Below, piece after piece: positions 1 to 4,154 of a DNA stretch of 5,081 nt. The first letter of the stretch is position 1, and the number at the start of each line of letters is the position of its first letter. The notes beneath the pieces are model-generated. The model was given only the letters and a program-made list of their open reading frames with translations, searched no databases and was not told the DNA's origin. Origin of the DNA: Bacillota bacterium (GTDB lineage: Bacteria > Bacillota > Clostridia > Oscillospirales > JAKOTC01). The stretch is from contig JAKOTC010000187.1 in the NCBI GenBank assembly GCA_029776465.1, forward strand, positions 1 through 5,081, given 5' to 3'. The position numbers and the translations under genes are program-made.

Positions 1-638
1 CAGAGGGGCTCCAAAACAATACCCGCCCGGGCCAGGGTTTCAACCGTCATGTGAATATATCCTTCCGATTCCAGCGGCGTGGTCAGTTGGATCCGGCTGT
101 CTTCCTCCAGCAGAGGGAGGGCAAACATCAACCCGGTGATATACTGAGAGCTGATGTTTCCAGGCAGCCGGAAAACCCCGCCGGTCAATCTGCCTGTAAG
201 GGTCAGGGGCAGCTTTTGGCCTTCCACCTTCACGCCATGAGAGGAAAGTAAATCTATCAGGGTGTCCAGAGGACGGTCAGCCAGTCTGCCCCGCCCGATA
301 AAGGTGGCGCTGATCCCCAGAGCCGCGCAGAGAGGAAGCATGAACCTTAAAGTAGAACCCGATTCACCGCAGTCAACGGTGACGGTCCCTGACGGCTTTT
401 GATACTTCCCCGTTCCGCCGCTGACCACTTCACGCCCCATCCATTCAAGGCTAAACCCCATGGACTGTAAAGCGCCGATGGTGGCCTCCACATCCGCCGA
501 ACAATCTATGGGATAAACCCGGCAAGGAATCCGGCTGAGCGCCGCAGCAATCAGGGCCCTGTGCGCCTCGCTTTTGGAGGGAGGCAATAGGACTGTTCCG
601 GACGCATGGGAAGGAGTAATCCTCACAAGCTGTTTCAT
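1..638 (-). CDS. aroA: 3-phosphoshikimate 1-carboxyvinyltransferase (EPSP synthase), N-terminal half, cut by window edge
   Basis: Transfers enolpyruvyl from PEP to shikimate-3-phosphate in the cytoplasm, the sixth shikimate-pathway step. I translated 212 complete codons with no stop; the family usually has about 420-450 residues, so roughly half is visible. Signature parts in order are the N-terminal substrate loop PPSKSEAHRALIAAAL (19-34), the GESGSTLRF segment (91-99, equivalent to GNAGTAMRP of the E. coli enzyme), GRLADRPLD (117-125) and SSQYITGLMFALPLL (163-177). The ATG at 638 was chosen because AAGGTG lies just upstream on the minus strand and because the protein begins at the usual distance before the PSKS loop. 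It starts 28 bases after the aroB stop, so it is almost certainly the third gene of the aroF-aroB-aroA operon. The glycine equivalent to E. coli Gly96 is kept (Gly94), while Asn94, Thr97 and Pro101 are replaced by Glu, Ser and Phe. I recall ESGST at this site in related clostridial proteins. Identification is secure. Confidence 0.95.
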   Translation of the reverse strand, partial: MKQLVRITPSHASGTVLLPPSKSEAHRALIAAALSRIPCRVYPIDCSADVEATIGALQSMGFSLEWMGREVVSGGTGKYQKPSGTVTVDCGESGSTLRFMLPLCAALGISATFIGRGRLADRPLDTLIDLLSSHGVKVEGQKLPLTLTGRLTGGVFRLPGNISSQYITGLMFALPLLEEDSRIQLTTPLESEGYIHMTVETLARAGIVLEPL

Positions 639-666
639 CTTGTCACCTTATACCTTTAAACAATTT

Positions 667-1719
667 TTATTGAATAAATTCCAGCAGGCTTTGGGCTTCA
701 ATAGGATGCAAAAATCCTTCCCCAAGTTCACGAAGCAGCGCAAGCGTCAGGGTTGCCCCGCTGGTTTTCTTGTCTCCCACCGCCGCGGAGGCCAGCTGCC
801 CGGGAGTGTATTCACAGGATACGGGGAGCCCCAGACTTATTAACAGCGCCTCAATCCGCGAAGCCGTCCCCGGTTTGCACAACCCCTTCTTTTCGGCAGC
901 CCTTGTTATCAAAACCATACCGATGGCCACGGCTGATCCATGGCTGATTTGATATTCGGAAAGCCTTTCAACGGAGTGGCCCAGGGTATGGCCAAAGTTC
1001 AGCAGCATCCGGCCTCCCTTGTCAAACTCATCCTCCTGAACAACCAACCTTTTGATATCCACACAGCGGGTAATCAGCTGCTCCAGAAAAGCCCGGAGGG
1101 ATTCTTTCTCCAGCCGCTCAAACAAAGCCCCGTCAAAGGCCGCAGCATATTTTACCGCCTCGGCCATCCCGTCGGCAAAAATCTCCGCTGTTAAAGTAGA
1201 TAGGGTGTCGGGATCAATCAGCACTAATCGGGGCTGATGAAAGGCTCCCACCAGGTTTTTGCCCTGGGGCAGATCAATGCCCGTTTTTCCGCCCACAGAA
1301 GAATCGATCTGGGCCAGCAGGGTGGTGGGAATTTGAACAAAATCTGTTCCCCGAAGCCAGGTGGCGGCAGCATAACCGGTTAGATCTCCGGTCACTCCTC
1401 CCCCTAAGGCAATCACCAGATCACTTCGGGAGATTTTGCTTGCAGCCAAAAAGGCATACACCCGGCTCAGGGTTTCCATGCTTTTGCTTTGTTCTCCGGC
1501 CGGGAAAATAAAATGGGCAACACGCTCTCGGCCAACTCCGGCATGGGTGAGGCTTAAAATCACCCGTTCCAGGTAAAGAGGCGCCACATTGGAATCGGTA
1601 ATAACGGCGATCCGAGCGTTGGGGCGCAGCCGGACAATCCAGTCCCCCGCCCTGTCCAGCAGGCCTTTTTCAATCACAACATCATAAGGATGCGAAGTGG
1701 ATACATGGAGGTTTTGCAT
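667..1719 (-). CDS. aroB: 3-dehydroquinate synthase
   Basis: Converts DAHP to 3-dehydroquinate using NAD+ and a divalent metal, the second step of the shikimate pathway. Its 350 residues match the normal family length. The NAD-binding part has PAGEQSKS (73-80) and GGGVTGDLTGYAAATWLRG (106-124). The active-site core is PTTLLAQIDSSVGGKTGID (131-149), followed by NLVGAFHQP (155-163). By comparison with E. coli AroB (Glu184, His247, His264), the metal ligands should be Glu187 in AEAVKY, His244 in NFGHTLGH and His260 in ISHGSAVAIGM. The lysines of GGK (145), AEAVK (190) and GDKK are also present, so the enzyme looks intact. The start is fixed by a perfect AGGAGG five bases before the ATG. That ribosome site overlaps the aroF stop codon, and only 9 bases separate the two genes, so translational coupling to aroF is likely. 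No independent promoter is visible. Confidence 0.98.
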   Translation of the reverse strand: MQNLHVSTSHPYDVVIEKGLLDRAGDWIVRLRPNARIAVITDSNVAPLYLERVILSLTHAGVGRERVAHFIFPAGEQSKSMETLSRVYAFLAASKISRSDLVIALGGGVTGDLTGYAAATWLRGTDFVQIPTTLLAQIDSSVGGKTGIDLPQGKNLVGAFHQPRLVLIDPDTLSTLTAEIFADGMAEAVKYAAAFDGALFERLEKESLRAFLEQLITRCVDIKRLVVQEDEFDKGGRMLLNFGHTLGHSVERLSEYQISHGSAVAIGMVLITRAAEKKGLCKPGTASRIEALLISLGLPVSCEYTPGQLASAAVGDKKTSGATLTLALLRELGEGFLHPIEAQSLLEFIQ

Positions 1720-1724
1720 AAGAA

Positions 1725-1730
1725 CCTCCT
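1725..1730 (-). promoter_or_regulatory. aroB Shine-Dalgarno overlapping the aroF stop codon
   Basis: On the minus strand AGGAGG ends five bases before the aroB ATG. Its first two bases belong to the TAG stop of aroF (1729-1731), so a ribosome terminating on aroF sits on the aroB initiation site. This supports the aroB start at 1719 and suggests translational coupling. Confidence 0.85.
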
Positions 1731-2739
1731 ATACTTCCCTTTTGCAGGCCTTGGCCAGTTCGCCCAGTTTGGGCATCAGCCGGGCAAAATCAGCGGGTGT
1801 AATGGACTGGGCACCATCGGACAGGGCGTGTTTGGGATCGTTGTGGACCTCAATAATTAAACCGTCAGCACCGCAGGCAATGGCAGCCAAAGAAAGGGGT
1901 TCTACCAGCCAGGTAATGCCGGAGGCGTGGCTGGGATCCACAATTACCGGCAGGTGGGAAAGTCTCTTTAGCACCGGAACAGCCGAAACATCCAGCGTAT
2001 TACGGGTGTAGGTTTCAAAGGTGCGGATCCCCCGCTCGCAGAGGATGACCTGCTCGTTGCCTTCGCTCATAATATACTCAGCGCTCATCAACAGCTCTTC
2101 GATGGTATTGGCCAGACCGCGCTTTAGCAGGATAGGCTTATTCAATTTGCCAAGCTCTTTTAAAAGCTCGAAGTTCTGCATATTGCGGGCCCCCACCTGA
2201 ATCACATCCACATCCTCAAAAAGAGGAATATGGGCGGGGCTCATAATCTCGGTAACGATGGGCAACCCGGTTGCAGCCTTGGCTTCCAGCAGCAGTTCGA
2301 TGCCATCGGCTTTTAAGCCCTGGAAGGAGTATGGGGAAGTGCGGGGTTTGAACGCGCCGCCGCGAAGCAGCGTGGCGCCGGCCTCCTTGACGGCTTGTGC
2401 AACCTCCACAATCTGTTCCTCCGATTCCACCGAACAGGGACCGGCTATCACCGGAATTTTGCCCCCGCCAAAAATGGCATTTCCCACCTTAATCACCGTG
2501 TTGTCCGGATGGAATTTACGATTGGCCTTTTTATAAGGCTCCTGAATACGCCGAACACTTTCAACAGCCGGATTGGCCATCACATTGTCCATGTCAATAT
2601 TACTGGTATCCCCAATAACATCCAACAGCGTGGATCGAGCGCCCACCGTTTTGCTGACCGTGGCATTGTGGGATTCCAGCATTTTGGTCAGCTCTTCCAC
2701 ATCGGCAGGACTCGCGTTTTGCTTTAATACAATAATCAT
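1729..2739 (-). CDS. aroF: 3-deoxy-7-phosphoheptulonate synthase (DAHP synthase), type I-beta with N-terminal regulatory domain
   Basis: Condenses PEP and erythrose-4-phosphate to DAHP, the committed first step to Phe, Tyr and Trp. Its 336 residues are close to the Thermotoga maritima enzyme (338). Residues 1 to about 70 (MIIVLKQNASPADVEELTKM onward) form the ferredoxin-like/ACT-like regulatory domain that gives feedback inhibition by aromatic amino acids in this subtype. The TIM barrel follows, with IAGPCSVES (98-106), LLRGGAFKPRTSPYSFQG (124-141), QVGARNMQN (181-189), LLKRG (204-208) and VDPSHASG (267-274). Metal ligands inferred from the T. maritima enzyme are Cys102, His271, Glu297 and Asp308 (LSDGAQS), and all are present. 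The GGAGG site sits 9 bases before the ATG. It is the first gene of the aro operon, downstream of a sigma-A promoter and of a leader that appears to carry a peptide attenuator. Control therefore probably occurs at both transcription elongation and enzyme activity. The symbol aroF is the common Firmicute usage; some genomes call it aroA or aroG. Confidence 0.97.
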   Translation of the reverse strand: MIIVLKQNASPADVEELTKMLESHNATVSKTVGARSTLLDVIGDTSNIDMDNVMANPAVESVRRIQEPYKKANRKFHPDNTVIKVGNAIFGGGKIPVIAGPCSVESEEQIVEVAQAVKEAGATLLRGGAFKPRTSPYSFQGLKADGIELLLEAKAATGLPIVTEIMSPAHIPLFEDVDVIQVGARNMQNFELLKELGKLNKPILLKRGLANTIEELLMSAEYIMSEGNEQVILCERGIRTFETYTRNTLDVSAVPVLKRLSHLPVIVDPSHASGITWLVEPLSLAAIACGADGLIIEVHNDPKHALSDGAQSITPADFARLMPKLGELAKACKREV

Positions 2740-2772
2740 TCTGGTTGACCTCCATTTAAGATTAGCAGGTAT

Positions 2773-2805
2773 AAAAATGGGGCGGGCCTCCTATGAGACC
2801 CGCCC
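2773..2805 (-). terminator. Intrinsic terminator (attenuator) in the aroF leader
   Basis: On the minus strand GGGCGGGUCUC (2805-2795) pairs with GAGGCCCGCCC (2790-2780) around an AUAG loop. The 11-bp stem is mostly G-C with one G-U pair. Two bases later comes UUUUU (2777-2773). It ends 33 bases before the aroF start and lies after the aromatic-rich ORF. It therefore cannot serve an upstream gene alone and is best read as an attenuator. Confidence 0.85.
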
Positions 2806-2835
2806 GTTTATTTATGACACATCGTCAGGCGCAGT
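2798..2835 (-). promoter_or_regulatory. Candidate antiterminator pairing
   Basis: ACUGCGCCUG (2835-2826), starting six bases after the leader-peptide stop, can pair with CGGGCGGGU (2806-2798), the 5' arm of the attenuator terminator. The pairing has 9 bp, one bulged G and two G-U pairs, with a 19-nt loop. A ribosome resting on the leader stop codon would cover the first strand and free the terminator; a ribosome stalled earlier on aromatic codons would leave it available. The pairing is weaker than the terminator, so it would have to act kinetically. This is inference. Confidence 0.4.
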
Positions 2836-2840
2836 TCATA

Positions 2841-2924
2841 TCAGGCTTTTTTACAACACAAATAACCCCAGCTAAAATAATAGCCGAAGGTAAAAAAGCA
2901 TGTAAAGTAAGCCTTGTTAAGCAT
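2841..2924 (-). CDS. Aromatic-rich leader peptide of the aro operon (27 aa)
   Basis: A short ORF runs from ATG at 2924 to TGA at 2841. It starts MLNKAYFTCFFTF (1-13) and continues GYYFSWGYLCCKKA (14-27). Ten of the 27 residues are aromatic: Phe at 7, 10, 11, 13 and 17, Tyr at 6, 15, 16 and 21, Trp at 19. That is far above the roughly 8-10% of ordinary proteins. GGAAAGGG ends 9 bases before the ATG, and the ORF begins about 25 nt after the predicted transcription start. The ORF lies upstream of an intrinsic terminator and of the DAHP synthase gene. Its probable role is as a sensor rather than a product: ribosomes would stall on Phe, Tyr or Trp codons when the charged tRNAs are short, changing the folding of the downstream leader. 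Sensing all three amino acids fits the shared first step of the pathway. No similarity to a known protein is claimed. Confidence 0.82.
   Translation of the reverse strand: MLNKAYFTCFFTFGYYFSWGYLCCKKA
2845..2899 (-). other. Stem-loop within the leader-peptide coding region
   Basis: On the minus-strand RNA, GCUUUUUUAC (2899-2890) pairs perfectly with GUAAAAAAGC (2854-2845) over 10 bp. Directly inside it, CUUCGGCUA (2889-2881) pairs with UAGCUGGGG (2874-2866) around a UUAUUU loop, with several G-U pairs. The composite hairpin spans codons 9 to 26 and would be melted by a translating ribosome, as expected for a pause or protector hairpin of an attenuator. An alternative pairing exists: AGGCUU (2914-2909) with AAGCCU (2848-2843). 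Pairings were found by eye and no energies were computed. Confidence 0.5.
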
Positions 2925-2954
2925 AAACAGCGACCCTTTCCATTGATTGTTCTT

Positions 2955-2983
2955 ATCATACCTTGTTTTTCCACCCTTGTCAA
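2955..2983 (-). promoter_or_regulatory. Sigma-A promoter of the aro operon
   Basis: The -35 box is a perfect TTGACA (2983-2978), the spacer is 17 bases, and the -10 box is TATGAT (2960-2955, 5 of 6 bases of TATAAT). Transcription should start near 2948, leaving about 209 nt of leader before aroF. It lies just past the stop of the neighbouring transporter gene. A perfect palindrome covers the -35 box. Confidence 0.85.
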
Positions 2984-2988
2984 GGGTG
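2972..2988. repeat. Perfect 17-bp palindrome over the aro -35 box (candidate operator)
   Basis: CACCCTTG-A-CAAGGGTG is a perfect 8+1+8 inverted repeat that contains the whole TTGACA -35 hexamer. Its position would suit a dimeric repressor competing with RNA polymerase. On the plus strand it is followed by ATTTTTATATTTT, so it could also terminate antisense transcription. On the minus strand it is followed by GAAAAAC, so it is not a terminator for the transporter gene ending at 2993. No regulator is assigned. Confidence 0.5.
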
Positions 2989-2992
2989 ATTT

Positions 2993-3520
2993 TTATATTT
3001 TCCTCAAAACAGTTCCTTTTATTTTTACTTTATCCATCGCATAGCCAAACCCCATGAAAACGGCCCAACTTCCGATCAACTGAACCAGCCATAAAAAAGA
3101 TATCAAGGTGGCAAAGGCAGAACCGGGCCCGTAAATCATCAGTTCATAGGCCAAATAGCCGGCTGCGCAGAATGCGGATGCCGCCAAAGACATTCCAACA
3201 TTTCTCTTGGCGAGCACAGATTCCGACTTTGAGGAGACAAGCAGCGCCATGACCGCTTTTATCACCACTGTGGCAGGAACCCACCCCACAGATCCGGATA
3301 AAATATCAGCCAGCGAAGCACCCACTACACCGGCGCAAACCGCATAGGGCGAGGGAAGGATAGAAGCCGCCATAAAGATAGCGGCATCCCCGATATGTAC
3401 ATAACCTCCGTTGGGCAACAGCCCCTTAAAAAGCTGCAGGGAGGTCAGTACATAAACCACTGCGGCAAACATTGCGCTCAACGTTAAATATCTCAGCTTT
3501 CGGGAGGCGGAGTTTTTCAT
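2993..3520 (-). CDS. ECF transporter S component (substrate unknown)
   Basis: A 175-residue, very hydrophobic protein with about six predicted membrane helices (roughly 10-30, 40-55, 58-76, 81-96, 108-130, 137-162), the size and topology of substrate-binding S components of energy-coupling-factor vitamin transporters. The stretch NGGYVHIGDAAIFMAASILP (37-56), then ADILSG (71-76) and GWVPATVVIKAVMALL (79-94), matches my memory of the riboflavin-type/DUF1393-like S-component group. I cannot fix the ligand. The N-terminus is short and basic and the C-terminus is basic (KVKIKGTVLRK), consistent with positive-inside topology. No EcfA or EcfT gene is in the window, so it would share a module encoded elsewhere. 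The ATG at 3520 is preceded by AAAAGGGGA at a rather long 11-base spacing. A sigma-A promoter lies 45 bases upstream of the start. No terminator follows, so transcripts may run into the aro leader. Family confidence is good; substrate is unknown. Confidence 0.85.
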   Translation of the reverse strand: MKNSASRKLRYLTLSAMFAAVVYVLTSLQLFKGLLPNGGYVHIGDAAIFMAASILPSPYAVCAGVVGASLADILSGSVGWVPATVVIKAVMALLVSSKSESVLAKRNVGMSLAASAFCAAGYLAYELMIYGPGSAFATLISFLWLVQLIGSWAVFMGFGYAMDKVKIKGTVLRKI

Positions 3521-3564
3521 TGAAGCTTCGTCCCCTTTTCTTTAGTTTAAGAAATCTTAGCAAT

Positions 3565-3592
3565 ATTATACCGAATTGGAGGATATTTTCAA
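3565..3592 (-). promoter_or_regulatory. Sigma-A promoter of the ECF S-component gene
   Basis: On the minus strand TTGAAA (3592-3587) and a perfect TATAAT (3570-3565) are separated by 16 bases. The predicted start near 3558 leaves about 38 nt before the ATG at 3520. A small inverted repeat, ATATT-TTC-AATAT (3583-3595), overlaps the -35 box but may simply reflect A/T richness. Confidence 0.7.
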
Positions 3593-3640
3593 TATGTTTC
3601 GGCTCAAAAGATAAAATTCGTATAATGTTTCAAATCTCAG

Positions 3641-3670
3641 GTATATAAAAGCCCTCTCATGGAAAAATAA
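3641..3670 (+). promoter_or_regulatory. Candidate sigma-F (forespore) promoter of the 60-aa protein gene
   Basis: GTATA (3641-3645), a spacer of exactly 15 bases, then GGAAAAATAA (3661-3670). This matches the Bacillus sigma-F consensus GYATA-N15-GGnnAnAHTR at all positions but one. Transcription would start near 3676, giving about 87 nt of leader. A TATAAT at 3621-3626 on this strand has no convincing -35 box, so the sigma-F-like site is the better candidate. Confidence 0.55.
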
Positions 3671-3686
3671 ATGCAAACACCCGGTC

Positions 3687-3733
3687 AATCTGTGCAGATC
3701 TGGATGGAATCCTCCCATCCGATTTCACAGATT
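3687..3733 (+). other. Long stem-loop in the leader of the 60-aa protein gene
   Basis: Three stacked helices fold around one 7-nt loop. AATCTGTG (3687-3694) pairs with CACAGATT (3726-3733), AGATC (3696-3700) with GATTT (3721-3725), and GGATGG (3702-3707) with CCATCC (3715-3720). The total is 19 bp with two single-base bulges on the 5' side. No T run follows (ATATTTATCGGG), so it is not a standard terminator. It lies about 16 bases before the AGGAGG of the next gene and may affect mRNA stability or translation. Confidence 0.6.
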
Positions 3734-3762
3734 ATATTTATCGGGCGTCAGGAGGATACTAT

Positions 3763-3945
3763 ATGAAAAAAATGACTATTGTGAAAGGCGTGGCCACAGG
3801 AGCAATGGTCGGCGCAGCTGTCGGCATGATCGGCGCGCAGATCGTCTCCTCAAGCAGAAATGGCGGCGGCTTAAAGAAAAGCGCCGCAAAGGCTTTACGC
3901 ACCGTGGGAAATGTCATTGACAGCATCGAGTATTTTATTAAATAA
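3763..3945 (+). CDS. Small glycine-zipper membrane protein of unknown function (60 aa)
   Basis: Residues 5-28 form one hydrophobic segment rich in Gly and Ala, with glycines at 9, 13, 17 and 21 in a regular GxxxGxxxGxxxG zipper, which favours packing of membrane helices. A flexible SSSRNGGG (29-36) leads to a basic, probably amphipathic helix (LKKSAAKALRTVGNVIDSIEYFIK, residues 37 onward). The overall plan resembles short YtxH-like proteins of Clostridia, but I do not recognise a named family. The start is secure: a perfect AGGAGG (3750-3755) lies 7 bases before the ATG, and a second Met at position 4 has a worse spacing. It is preceded by a sigma-F-like promoter and an extended hairpin, and followed by sigG on the same strand about 210 bases later, so expression in the forespore is plausible. 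The opposite-strand reading frame of 84 codons over the same region has no comparable ribosome site and is taken as a shadow. Confidence 0.8.
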   Translation: MKKMTIVKGVATGAMVGAAVGMIGAQIVSSSRNGGGLKKSAAKALRTVGNVIDSIEYFIK

Positions 3946-3960
3946 CCACAAAAGGATAAT

Positions 3961-3991
3961 GCCGGGTCTGGCAAATGCCGCCGGACCCGGT
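3961..3991. other. Strong hairpin after the 60-aa protein gene, without a U tract
   Basis: CCGGGTCTGGC (3962-3972) pairs with GCCGGACCCGG (3980-3990) over 11 bp around AAATGCC, extended by a possible G-T pair at 3961/3991. It begins 15 bases after the stop codon, where a terminator is expected. On the plus strand it is followed by AAAAAAA, not T residues, and on the minus strand by CATTATCC. It may be a non-canonical terminator or a 3'-end protecting structure. Confidence 0.55.
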
Positions 3992-4021
3992 AAAAAAATC
4001 CTGAAGAGGGCATCCGTCCGT

Positions 4022-4050
4022 GTATGACTTACAGTGATTTGGTAATACTT
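4022..4050 (+). promoter_or_regulatory. Candidate sigma-F/sigma-G promoter of sigG
   Basis: GTATG (4022-4026) and GGTAATACTT (4041-4050) are separated by 14 bases. The -10 element fits the sigma-F consensus GGnnAnAHTR at every position except the last. Within it, AATACTT (4044-4050) lies 17 bases after GTATG and partly fits the sigma-G pattern GHATR-N17/18-CATnHTA, so both forespore factors might use it. The 14-base spacer is one shorter than the usual sigma-F spacing. Transcription would start near 4057. Confidence 0.55.
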
Positions 4051-4091
4051 TTATCAAAGGTTATTTCTAACAGTTGGTAATCAGGTTCGGA

Positions 4092-4113
4092 CCCATTTTT
4101 CGCCGAAAATGGG
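4092..4113 (+). other. Stem-loop in the sigG 5' leader
   Basis: CCCATTTT (4092-4099) pairs perfectly with AAAATGGG (4106-4113) around TCGCCG. It lies about 30 bases upstream of the sigG ribosome site, inside the predicted leader. It is followed by GCTTTCAATAG, too poor in T for a typical terminator. It could modulate sigG translation or mRNA decay; the ribosome site itself is not in the stem. Confidence 0.5.
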
Positions 4114-4154
4114 GCTTTCAATAGTGGACTTATGGCGAAGAAAAGAGGCTTATG

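Larger units (their letters stand above)
2740..2948 (-). promoter_or_regulatory. Transcribed aro leader with candidate aromatic-amino-acid attenuator
   Basis: About 209 nt of RNA leader are expected between the sigma-A promoter (start predicted near 2948) and the aroF ATG. In transcript order it holds a Shine-Dalgarno-like GGAAAGGG (2941-2934), a 27-codon ORF rich in Phe/Tyr/Trp codons (2924-2841), a short segment ACUGCGCCUG that can pair with the terminator 5' arm (2835-2826), an 11-bp intrinsic terminator (2805-2773), and the aroF ribosome site. The order peptide, antiterminator, terminator, structural gene is that of classical amino-acid operon attenuators such as trp, pheA and his. I find none of the T-box consensus that most Firmicutes use for such operons, and no repeated GAG/UAG triplets as for TRAP binding. 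The mechanism is inferred from layout; the ORF and the hairpin are seen directly. Confidence 0.8.

Noticed and set aside
1697..2011. Plus-strand ORFs of 60-110 codons across the aro genes (for example 574-843, 1697-2011, 2258-2536 and 2395-2727)
   Set aside because: They are antisense shadows of aroA, aroB and aroF, which have complete catalytic motifs; the shadows have no family resemblance or good ribosome sites.
2917..2943. An 8-codon ORF beginning ATGGAAAGG on the minus strand, overlapping the leader-peptide start
   Set aside because: Its ATG would be only about five bases after the predicted transcript start, with no ribosome site, and the composition is ordinary.
2965..2976. AGGGTGG on the minus strand resembling the start of the T-box core (AGGGTGGnACCGCG)
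   Set aside because: It is not followed by nACCGCG, it lies inside the promoter spacer upstream of the transcription start, and no other T-box element is seen in the leader.
2972..2998. The palindrome plus T-rich tail as a plus-strand intrinsic terminator
   Set aside because: The hairpin and ATTTTTATATTTT fit the form, but no plus-strand gene lies upstream; overlap with the minus-strand -35 box makes an operator at least as likely.
3621..3626. Plus-strand TATAAT as a sigma-A -10 box for the 60-aa protein gene
   Set aside because: No -35 box within 16-18 bases resembles TTGACA (TTCGGC or TTTCGG at best). It may be chance in A/T-rich DNA, although weak use cannot be excluded.
3759..4013. 84-codon minus-strand ORF opposite the 60-aa protein gene
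   Set aside because: It has no good ribosome site, its translation looks arbitrary, and the plus-strand gene has a perfect AGGAGG and a sensible membrane-protein design.
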